Below, one piece after another: positions 1 through 5,090 of a stretch of 5,090 nucleotides of DNA. Position 1 is the first letter of the stretch, and each line of letters begins with the position of its first letter. A program made the position numbers and the translations under genes. A model generated the notes under the pieces. It had not been told where the DNA came from and made no database searches. It saw only the letters and a list, made by a program, of their open reading frames with translations. This stretch comes from Pseudodesulfovibrio sp. Lineage in GTDB: Bacteria > Desulfobacterota > Desulfovibrionia > Desulfovibrionales > Desulfovibrionaceae. The DNA is taken from NCBI GenBank assembly GCA_022712815.1, contig JAFLJW010000018.1, forward strand, positions 1 through 5,090. Direction: 5' to 3'.

Positions 1-41
1 ATACTGGTTGCTGGCGTAGGCCACAGCCGGTAAAGTATTTC

Positions 42-76
42 GTAGACGAGACTCGCCTTGTGCGAGCCTTGCGTCT
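42..76 (+). repeat. REP-like stem-loop, copy 1
   Basis: A GTAG tetranucleotide (42-45) runs into an imperfect palindrome. AGACG (44-48) pairs with CGTCT (72-76), and CTCGC (52-56) pairs with GCGAG (62-66). There is a 3/5-base internal loop and a 5-base terminal loop. REP elements and the ends of IS200/IS605-family elements have this form: a GTAG or GGAG tetranucleotide at the foot of a bulged hairpin. The element resembles the hairpin at 194-232 in both sequence and internal-loop sizes. Its REP identity is inferred, and no transposase gene is visible. Confidence 0.35.
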
Positions 77-189
77 TCTTTCATACCGAAAGATATCTGC
101 CATACGCTTCACTGACTGTGTCCCAATATTACTTGGGGCAGGCTTTTCTGTGTCCTTTTCAGCAATCACTTCTTTTGCGTACCTTTCGT

Positions 190-232
190 GGAGTAACGAG
201 CCTCGTGCTTCGTTTGCACGGACTGCTCGTTA
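190..232 (+). repeat. REP-like stem-loop, copy 2
   Basis: GGAG (190-193) precedes a strong bulged hairpin. TAACGAG (194-200) pairs perfectly with CTCGTTA (226-232), and CGTGC (204-208) pairs with GCACG (216-220). The internal loop is 3/5 bases and the terminal loop 7 bases. The ACGAGCCTCG at 196-205 matches ACGAGACTCG at 46-55 in nine of ten positions, so the two hairpins look like diverged direct repeats. I compared it with integron attC sites and it lacks the RYYYAAC/GTTRRRY ends. Confidence 0.4.
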
Positions 233-274
233 TTCGTTGGTCGAAATCTTGACCATCAAACCATAGTGTCATTC

Positions 275-280
275 AAGGAG
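275..280 (+). promoter_or_regulatory. Ribosome binding site of the GNAT acetyltransferase
   Basis: AAGGAG lies seven bases before the ATG at 288. This is a near-ideal Shine-Dalgarno sequence and fixes the start of the acetyltransferase gene. Confidence 0.85.
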
Positions 281-287
281 TGAAATA

Positions 288-803
288 ATGCAGATCACAA
301 AAGAACTGCCCAACGATATCGAACGCATTTCGCAGATACATTACGCCGCCTTCAAGGGGCATCCCATGCACAAACCCGGCGCGGAGCCAGTCGAGCACCT
401 CATAGTGGAGCGTCTGCGCGCCTCAAATGCTTTGAGCCTTTCTCTCTTGGTGGAAGTGAATCAGGAAGCGGTGGGGCATATTGCCTTTTCGCCAGCGACT
501 GTCGGAGAGTGCGCTCTCGGATGGTACCTTCTCGGTCCCATAGGTGTCATGCCTGAGCATCAAGGCAAGGGCGTTGGTTCCGCCTTGATGCACGAGGCGC
601 TGCTTCAGATGAGGAACATGGATGCTCTCGGCATAGTGCTGGTTGGTGATCCGGAATTCTACAAGCGTTTCGGTTTCAAGAATATGCCGAACCTTTCCTG
701 GAAGGGAGTGCCGGACCAGTTTGTTCAGGCCTTGTCCTTTACTGAAGTCCACCCGGAAGGCGAAATAATTGCGCATGATGCCTTCAATGCATCAGACTCA
801 TAG
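288..803 (+). CDS. GNAT family N-acetyltransferase, YhbS-like
   Basis: This is a 171-residue cytosolic acetyltransferase that should move an acetyl group from acetyl-CoA to an amine. The substrate is unknown. The acetyl-CoA pyrophosphate loop (motif A) is clear: residues 84-104 carry the strand G-P-I-G-V followed by QGKGVG at 92-97, matching Q/RxxGxG/A. Further on, GDPEFYKRFGF at 120-130 is the hallmark of the YhbS group (COG3153), whose members are typically about 165-180 residues, so the protein looks full length. The N-terminal helix region (8-45) and central strands (51-70) fit the fold. The ATG has a strong ribosome binding site seven bases upstream. The gene is the only one on the plus strand, is followed by its own terminator, and converges on the diguanylate cyclase gene, so it is probably transcribed alone. 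YhbS-like proteins act on small molecules, tRNA or proteins in different species, so the family name does not settle the substrate. Confidence 0.92.
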   Translation: MQITKELPNDIERISQIHYAAFKGHPMHKPGAEPVEHLIVERLRASNALSLSLLVEVNQEAVGHIAFSPATVGECALGWYLLGPIGVMPEHQGKGVGSALMHEALLQMRNMDALGIVLVGDPEFYKRFGFKNMPNLSWKGVPDQFVQALSFTEVHPEGEIIAHDAFNASDS

Positions 804-826
804 CAGATCATCTGTAATGTAAGAAT

Positions 827-850
827 TGCTTAACCTGTATTGGTTAAGCA
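827..850. repeat. Perfect 9-bp inverted repeat after the acetyltransferase
   Basis: TGCTTAACC (827-835) and GGTTAAGCA (842-850) are exact reverse complements around a 6-base loop. The repeat starts 23 bases after the stop codon and ends 4 bases before the terminator stem. It has no T-tract of its own, so it is not a standard terminator. It may be a 3' mRNA-stabilising hairpin or a protein-binding palindrome. Confidence 0.55.
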
Positions 851-854
851 CCCC

Positions 855-889
855 AGGGGGAAGGAGGCTACAGCTTTCTTCCCCCTTTT
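855..889 (+). terminator. Rho-independent terminator of the acetyltransferase gene
   Basis: A nine-base stem, AGGGGGAAG (855-863) with CTTCCCCCT (878-886), closes a 14-base loop and runs into TTTT (886-889) on the plus strand. The strong G/C stem and T run fit intrinsic termination of the acetyltransferase transcript. The other side lacks a matching T run for the minus strand, so it is probably one-directional. Confidence 0.75.
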
Positions 890-1011
890 GGGCTTCCTCT
901 GGTGTCATCTCCTGGTGAAAATTCTGTGGAAAGTTTAGCGGATAAACACTTTGAATGTACGATTTTCATGCTTCCATTGGAACGAGAACACCGCAAAATA
1001 TTTAAACTTTT
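890..1011. other. Spacer between convergent genes
   Basis: This 122-base spacer separates the acetyltransferase terminator from the stop codon of the diguanylate cyclase gene. It is AT-rich near 995-1011. I see no convincing stem with a T run for the minus strand, so the end of the minus-strand transcript is not explained by the sequence here. No small gene with a ribosome binding site is evident. Confidence 0.4.
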
Positions 1012-2286
1012 TTAACAGCCCACGTAATAGCGGAGAAAGCCGTCTTTGCCTTGTTTCTTGACGGCGTACATGGCGGAGTCGGCATTCTTGAGAAGTTCGG
1101 CAGATGTTTCTCCATCGGTCGGGGTTATGCTGATGCCGATACTGGCCCCTATCCGGCATGAGCGATTTTCGATGTTGAAATCTTTTTTCAGGGCATTGAC
1201 GATACGGACAGCCACAACCGTGGCATCATCGTCCGTCTCGATGTGCGACAATATGGCGCAAAATTCATCACCGCCAAGCCGGGCCAGAGTGTCGCCTTCA
1301 CGGATACAGGTCATGAGCGTTTCCGACACTTTTTTCAGCAGGCCATCACCTACATCATGACCGAAAGAGTCGTTGACCTGCTTGAATCCGTCTAAATCTA
1401 CATAAAGCAGGGCAACAGAGTTTTTGTCGCGCCGGGAACGTTTCAGGGCTTGGTTCAATCTGTCGAAGAACAGGCGTCTGTTCGGCAGGCCGGTCAAGAC
1501 GTCATGCATGGCCTGCTGGCGTAGTTCTTCCTGGGCGTATTGCCGTTTTTTGATCTGATCTGAAAGGCGGTGCGCCCAGTAGGACATGATCAGTATGGCA
1601 ATGAACCAGACCGAGCAATGCCAGATGAGGACATGTTTCAGGTGAAAGTTCTGGATGGTGTAAAACGGGGCCATGGGAACGGAAACGCTCAGGCCGCCTA
1701 TGATGTCGCCAATTTTGTACCCTTGGTCAGCGTGGCAGCGCAGGCATCCTTTGGTCACGATCAGCGGCTTGATCAGGCGCATATATGTTTTGCCGTCAAT
1801 CTCATGTATTCCACTGAATTCCTTAGCTTTATTGTGAAACATCTCAAGGCCGACCCGCTCCCATTCGTCGGGTGAATTTTGCGGGCGCAGGGGGGAAAGG
1901 CTGGTTATATGGCCGCGAAGGCCGAGGGTCCGGCTGCCCAGTTCATGGATTTGGCGGGTCATGTACGATGGGTTGATCAGCGTCAGATCCACGCCTGATC
2001 TGGTCGTTACATCACGTTCGGGTATAGTGAGATATTTATTGGGTAGTTGGGTCGCTGTAATTTTGACATAAACCCCACCGACCATGGAATTCCATTGTCT
2101 GAAAAGTATATCGCGGTCAATGGCGGAACGGGTCTGAATTCGGGCCATTTCCTTGATTTCAGCATGGTATTGGGTTTGGTTTGCTACATATGACAGCGTA
2201 AGGGTGAGAGTCCATCCAAAGAAAATGAGCCAGAAATAGATGCGCCAGTTGATTCGGTGGTGCTTTCTGGTGTCATTGGAATCCAT
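1012..2286 (-). CDS. Membrane diguanylate cyclase with DUF3365 heme-binding sensor domain
   Basis: This 424-residue inner-membrane enzyme is predicted to make cyclic di-GMP from two GTP. A membrane helix (about 15-35) leads into a periplasmic domain (about 37-217) of the DUF3365/Tll0287-like type. Its marks are the LRP-N-P-EW segment at 133-142 and a c-type heme motif CLRCH at 181-185. A second helix (about 218-236) and a short linker precede the GGDEF domain (about 255-424). That domain shows DVLTGLPNRR (262-271), the metal-binding segment VDLDGFKQVND (D297, D299) and an intact GGDEF at 338-342. An inhibitory I-site RxxD (R329-D332) sits upstream of GGDEF, so catalysis and product feedback both look intact. 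No EAL or HD-GYP domain is present. The ATG is preceded by AGAAGG four bases upstream. The gene follows the periplasmic binding protein gene by 74 bases on the same strand, suggesting a shared transcript and perhaps a shared signal. The ligand, and whether heme is really attached, are inferred from the motif only. Confidence 0.93.
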   Translation of the reverse strand: MDSNDTRKHHRINWRIYFWLIFFGWTLTLTLSYVANQTQYHAEIKEMARIQTRSAIDRDILFRQWNSMVGGVYVKITATQLPNKYLTIPERDVTTRSGVDLTLINPSYMTRQIHELGSRTLGLRGHITSLSPLRPQNSPDEWERVGLEMFHNKAKEFSGIHEIDGKTYMRLIKPLIVTKGCLRCHADQGYKIGDIIGGLSVSVPMAPFYTIQNFHLKHVLIWHCSVWFIAILIMSYWAHRLSDQIKKRQYAQEELRQQAMHDVLTGLPNRRLFFDRLNQALKRSRRDKNSVALLYVDLDGFKQVNDSFGHDVGDGLLKKVSETLMTCIREGDTLARLGGDEFCAILSHIETDDDATVVAVRIVNALKKDFNIENRSCRIGASIGISITPTDGETSAELLKNADSAMYAVKKQGKDGFLRYYVGC

Positions 2287-2290
2287 GGGA

Positions 2291-2296
2291 CCTTCT
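2291..2296 (-). promoter_or_regulatory. Ribosome binding site of the diguanylate cyclase
   Basis: Read on the minus strand, AGAAGG lies four bases before the ATG at 2286-2284. The spacing is slightly short but supports this start; the next methionine, residue 48, would remove the first membrane helix. Confidence 0.6.
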
Positions 2297-2360
2297 GTTT
2301 CTAATGAGTGTGAGTCGTTATAAACATAGGCATTTCAGTCAATATCCCCGTGACCGCAGT

Positions 2361-3245
2361 TTATTGCAGTGCAGGTTTCAGGATAAGCGCGTCATAGGCT
2401 TGTCTGAATTGCTTCTCTTGTCCGGGCGGGGCATAGGGTGACAGTATTTTGAAGAGTTGCCCGGAACGGATATATTCCCGCATGGCCACATCTATTCGAT
2501 CAAGGGCTTCCTGGCCCCATTTTGTTTTTGGAGCCGTAAAGTATCCAGGAATGAATTTGACAGGTTGCTCAATCGTTGGAACCATAACTATTTTATCTTT
2601 GAAGTCTAGGCGTGTGTTCAGGAAGGCCGCTGCTTGCGGATCGGCGATTGTCCAGTCCACTCTGCCGCGGACGATCATGTCTATGAGCATGGTCACGCCT
2701 TCGGGAGAGCTGACCGCTCGCAGCTGGTCTCTGTTGGCAGTGACCATATCTTGAAATTTTCCATAGTTCGCACCGGGAATGTATCCAAAATTCAGCTGAT
2801 CGTTTTCAAAAAGGGCTTTGATTGAAACGGTTCCGTTCGGGGCAAGTTTTGCCCTGTCTTCCATTCTCATGGCAATCATCGACGTGCTTCCGAGACGGCA
2901 GGGAAGCTTTGAATAATACATGACCTCTTCCCGGACAGGAGATTTGAACATGCCGAGGATAAGCACTTGCCTTCCTTCTTTCAAATCGGTGACCATTCGG
3001 TTGGGAGGAGCCAGAATCGCGCGCTGGTGATAGTATGGCACCTCCTTGGAGAGCATGTCCATTATCTCGACACCAAACCCGATAGTCTGATTCTTTTCGA
3101 TCATGAAGATGGGAGGAAAATGGAAATAGAGCCAGGTTGCCTCTTTGGAAGATTCAGCCGCAGCGACCATGCCAAATAACGGCAGGGCGATACAAAGGCA
3201 GATTGTGCTGGTATATAGAGGGATGGAGGATCGCATACATCTCAT
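2361..3245 (-). CDS. Secreted periplasmic solute-binding-like protein (SBP_bac_3 / TIGR02285 type)
   Basis: This is a secreted periplasmic protein of about 294 residues resembling bacterial family 3 solute-binding proteins, most like the uncharacterised TIGR02285 group. From the ATG at 3245 a signal peptide is clear: basic MRCMRSS, a hydrophobic core from IPLYTST to LPLFGMV, and an AAA|ES cleavage site about 30 residues in. No lipobox cysteine is present. The mature protein opens with a WLYFHFPP segment followed by GFGVEIMDML, as in family 3 proteins, where this part forms the ligand pocket entrance. The later DWTIADPQAAAF segment (about 197-208) resembles the second-lobe region. The frame extends to a TTG at 3269, but that gives an unusually long n-region. 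ATG 3245 and ATG 3236 both give normal signal peptides, and none of the three has a good Shine-Dalgarno. No permease or ATPase gene is nearby, which argues for sensing rather than uptake. The downstream gene is a periplasm-sensing diguanylate cyclase. The ligand is unknown. Confidence 0.85.
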   Translation of the reverse strand: MRCMRSSIPLYTSTICLCIALPLFGMVAAAESSKEATWLYFHFPPIFMIEKNQTIGFGVEIMDMLSKEVPYYHQRAILAPPNRMVTDLKEGRQVLILGMFKSPVREEVMYYSKLPCRLGSTSMIAMRMEDRAKLAPNGTVSIKALFENDQLNFGYIPGANYGKFQDMVTANRDQLRAVSSPEGVTMLIDMIVRGRVDWTIADPQAAAFLNTRLDFKDKIVMVPTIEQPVKFIPGYFTAPKTKWGQEALDRIDVAMREYIRSGQLFKILSPYAPPGQEKQFRQAYDALILKPALQ

Positions 3246-3325
3246 GGGGTTGGAGTAAAAAACCACCAAATCTACTTCATATTAGCAAATAGTTATCCTT
3301 TTTAGAGGTAAATATAAATGTTTTT

Positions 3326-4222
3326 TTAATAGTACTTGGTTTTTATCTGTTTTAATCGGGCCAGAATCTTCATGGTCACAAAACCTGTCAGAAGCCAGAT
3401 CGCTATTGCCGTCAGACCTGTTCCGCCGCCCAGCATGGGATTGGCATCAGGGAATACCCACATCCAGATACCAAAGCCTTGGGCATTGATTGCCCCGTGG
3501 ATGAACGCGGCCAGTATGCTCGACTTGTAGTGCAACGTCATTTCATTGAGAAACAATCCGAAGGCGGTGGTCAGCACGCACATCATCGCAATACCGCCGA
3601 TGGGATGGCCCGGATAGTTGAAACCCGCATATACGATTGGCCCGTGCCAGAGTCCCCAGAGAATACCAAGGAGTATGTACGCCCTTATTTTGCCAAGCGG
3701 CATGAGTCGGGGGAGCAAAAATCCTCGCCAGCCGATTTCCTCTCCAAGGCTGAAAATGAAAAATATGAGCGGCCCGAGAAAAATGGAGAGCGGCAGTATG
3801 GTCTGGATAATTGTACTCTGACTGATTTCCATGCCGGACATTTCAGTCAGGCCCTTCATTGCCGGATCGAAACCGGACAAGCCAAGCATCCACGTCAACA
3901 GGTACATGGAGCAAATGGCGAGCGGAGCTATGAGAAAGGTCAGGAGATACGGACCGACAGATCCCAACCTGAGGGCAAGGGCCGGAACCAGTTCCCGTAT
4001 TGATTTTCCTTCAATGACTTTTGTGACAAACAAACCGGCCAGACCGGGAATCCACATGACGGTCAGAAGCAGAAGGGTGGGGGTGTACTGGCCATTCTCG
4101 CCATCGAAACGGACACCGTTTGCGATTTGGGTAAATTGAATCGCAAAGGTGGCCCCGAAGGCAAGGATGATGAACCAGAGGACAGACTTTACGTCCACCC
4201 TCTGATTTTTATTGGTACTCAT
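3326..4222 (-). CDS. CPBP family intramembrane metalloprotease (CAAX-like)
   Basis: This 298-residue polytopic membrane protein belongs to the CPBP/Abi family (PF02517), the bacterial relatives of the Rce1 CAAX prenyl endopeptidase. About eight hydrophobic segments are visible, near 13-33, 49-68, 88-113, 138-158, 180-200, 208-226, 234-252 and 268-287. The three catalytic motifs are all present: EEIGWRG at 161-167 (EExxxR), WGLWH at 189-193 (xxxxH, with W in place of the usual F), and HGAIN at 242-246 (HxxxN). The protein is therefore probably active. Bacterial members serve in peptide maturation, bacteriocin immunity, signal-related proteolysis or unknown roles, and nothing here names a substrate. 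The gene starts 30 bases after the arsenite exporter stop, so the two may be co-transcribed. The ATG has no clear Shine-Dalgarno; instead a short hairpin (GGCTG/CAGCC) ends at the start codon, hinting at translational coupling or a weak start. Confidence 0.9.
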   Translation of the reverse strand: MSTNKNQRVDVKSVLWFIILAFGATFAIQFTQIANGVRFDGENGQYTPTLLLLTVMWIPGLAGLFVTKVIEGKSIRELVPALALRLGSVGPYLLTFLIAPLAICSMYLLTWMLGLSGFDPAMKGLTEMSGMEISQSTIIQTILPLSIFLGPLIFFIFSLGEEIGWRGFLLPRLMPLGKIRAYILLGILWGLWHGPIVYAGFNYPGHPIGGIAMMCVLTTAFGLFLNEMTLHYKSSILAAFIHGAINAQGFGIWMWVFPDANPMLGGGTGLTAIAIWLLTGFVTMKILARLKQIKTKYY

Positions 4223-4252
4223 GGCTGAAGAATCTATCCCAGCCAGGGCCTG

Positions 4253-5090
4253 TTAGTCCATACCCGGTTTGCAGGTGACATGGCAGATGCCAGTGGGAGT
4301 TTCCACCGCATGCGGGAAGTATCTGGCTCTGAATCTGAGGGCCACGTGGACCAGCGCGATGAGCATCGGCACCTCCACCAACGGACCGATTACCGCAGCG
4401 AATGCCACGCCGGAATCAATGCCGAACACGGCGATGGCAACCGCGATTGCCAGCTCGAAGTTGTTGGAGGCCGCCGTGAAACTGAGTGTGGCGGATTGCT
4501 CGTAGGTCGCTCCGGCCTTGGCCGACAGGTAAAAGGAGACCAGGAACATGACCAGAAAATAAATGCACAGCGGGATGGCGATGCGGACCACATCCATGGG
4601 AAGCTCGACAATGAATTCGCCCTTGAGCGAGAACATTATCAGGATGGTGAAAAGCAGGAAAACAAGGGTTATCGGGCTGATGGAGGGTATGAATTTTGTC
4701 TCATACCAATCCCTGCCCATCATCTTCACGCCGATCAGTCGGGAGGCCATGCCAGCCATGAACGGGATGCCGAGATAGATGAACACGGACTCGGCGATCT
4801 GGCCCATGGAGATATCCACGACCACGCCTTCAAGTCCGAACCAGCCAGGCAGGATGGTGATGAAGACATATGCGTAGACCGAAAACAGCAACACCTGAAA
4901 AATGGAGTTGAACGCGACCAGACCGGCGCAGTATTCAGTATCGCCGTCGGCCAGATCGTTCCAGACGATGACCATGGCGATGCACCGGGCCAGACCGATG
5001 AGAATCAGCCCGATCATGTATTCGTGATAGCCGGACAAAAAAGAGATGGCCAGGCCGAACATCAGCACAGGCCCGATGATCCAGTTTTGC
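4253..5090 (-). CDS. acr3: ACR3 family arsenite efflux permease, 5' end outside the window
   Basis: This inner-membrane permease expels arsenite, and in some members antimonite, using the proton motive force. About 278 residues are visible; ACR3 proteins are usually about 340-370 residues, so some 70 N-terminal residues lie beyond position 5090. The frame stays open to the window edge (NWIIGP before the GTG at 5068), as family members read, so that GTG is not the true start. The conserved cysteine of the family is in ARCIAMVIVWNDLA (codon 4982-4984). The conserved glutamate is in NNFELAIAVAIAVFG (codon 4454-4456). Both are known to be needed for transport in studied ACR3 proteins. Several hydrophobic helices follow, and the protein ends in a soluble tail with two cysteines (CHVTC). 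No arsR, arsC or arsA gene is visible; any would be upstream, outside the window. The downstream protease gene begins 30 bases later. Confidence 0.93.
   Translation of the reverse strand, partial: QNWIIGPVLMFGLAISFLSGYHEYMIGLILIGLARCIAMVIVWNDLADGDTEYCAGLVAFNSIFQVLLFSVYAYVFITILPGWFGLEGVVVDISMGQIAESVFIYLGIPFMAGMASRLIGVKMMGRDWYETKFIPSISPITLVFLLFTILIMFSLKGEFIVELPMDVVRIAIPLCIYFLVMFLVSFYLSAKAGATYEQSATLSFTAASNNFELAIAVAIAVFGIDSGVAFAAVIGPLVEVPMLIALVHVALRFRARYFPHAVETPTGICHVTCKPGMD

Larger units (their letters stand above)
1..287. other. Intergenic region rich in short hairpins, no supported gene
   Basis: No convincing gene was found here. Two overlapping plus-strand frames are open through most of the stretch (frame 3 from base 3 to a TAG at 264-266). 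Their only starts are TTG at 58 and GTG at 60, with no ribosome binding site. Their translations look like no family I know and use mixed codons including AGG and ATA. Frame 3 could in principle be the tail of a gene starting before the window. What the stretch does hold is inverted repeats: 44-76, 122-137 (CCCAA/TTGGG, 6-base loop), 194-232 and 238-255 (TGGTC/GACCA). The promoter of the downstream acetyltransferase should lie here or further upstream, but I see no well-spaced -35/-10 pair. Confidence 0.5.

Noticed and set aside
190..240. Integron attC-like recombination site
   Set aside because: The hairpin carries AAC and GTT in its outer arms, but the required RYYYAAC and GTTRRRY end boxes are absent on both strands, and no cassette array or integrase is seen.
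58..266. Possible small proteins of 64 and 68 residues on the plus strand
   Set aside because: They start with TTG and GTG without a ribosome binding site, overlap each other in different frames, have no recognisable motif, and run through inverted repeats.
249..267. Promoter for the acetyltransferase using TTGACC at 249
   Set aside because: No -10 hexamer lies at 16-18 bases; CATAGT at 262-267 is only 7 bases away.
935..1159. Minus-strand open frame of 74 residues overlapping the end of the diguanylate cyclase gene
   Set aside because: It overlaps the GGDEF coding region in another frame, has no family resemblance, and its translation is basic and low in complexity as expected of a shadow frame.
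3479..4003. Plus-strand open frame of 174 residues opposite the protease gene
   Set aside because: It is antisense to a gene with complete catalytic motifs; its product is highly polar with no domain, as expected of an antisense shadow.
5066..5068. GTG as the start of the arsenite exporter
   Set aside because: The frame continues upstream to the window edge with residues typical of the family (NWIIGP), and a start here would delete the N-terminal helices.

Overview
The window looks like a chromosomal stretch of a Gram-negative bacterium. A membrane-bound c-di-GMP enzyme with a periplasmic c-type heme-binding sensor domain, next to a secreted solute-binding-like protein and an ACR3 arsenite exporter, would suit an anaerobic or respiratory deltaproteobacterium of the Desulfovibrio type. 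That placement is inferred from gene content and a roughly balanced base composition, and is not proven.

Layout. Positions 1-287 hold no gene I can support. They contain several short hairpins, including two related, REP-like stem-loops. A single plus-strand gene follows (288-803), encoding a YhbS-type GNAT acetyltransferase with a clear ribosome binding site. It ends in a perfect inverted repeat and then a good rho-independent terminator. After a short spacer (890-1011), everything to the window end lies on the minus strand and converges on the acetyltransferase. In transcription order these genes are: an ACR3 arsenite efflux permease, cut at its N-terminus by the window edge (4253-5090); a CPBP (CAAX-like) intramembrane protease (3326-4222); a secreted periplasmic protein of the solute-binding (SBP_bac_3 / TIGR02285-like) type (2361-about 3245); and a diguanylate cyclase with a DUF3365 (Tll0287-like) periplasmic sensor domain (1012-2286).

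How the genes may work together. The gaps between the four minus-strand genes are about 30, 80 and 74 bases, and no obvious terminator lies between them, so co-transcription is possible. The most suggestive pairing is the last two genes. A periplasmic binding protein without transporter genes sits directly upstream of a diguanylate cyclase whose sensor domain faces the periplasm. This resembles known periplasmic binding protein / c-di-GMP enzyme pairs such as NspS-MbaA in Vibrio cholerae. The heme motif in the cyclase suggests a second, redox or gas, input. The arsenite exporter and the protease may simply be neighbours. No RNA gene, CRISPR array or complete mobile element was seen.
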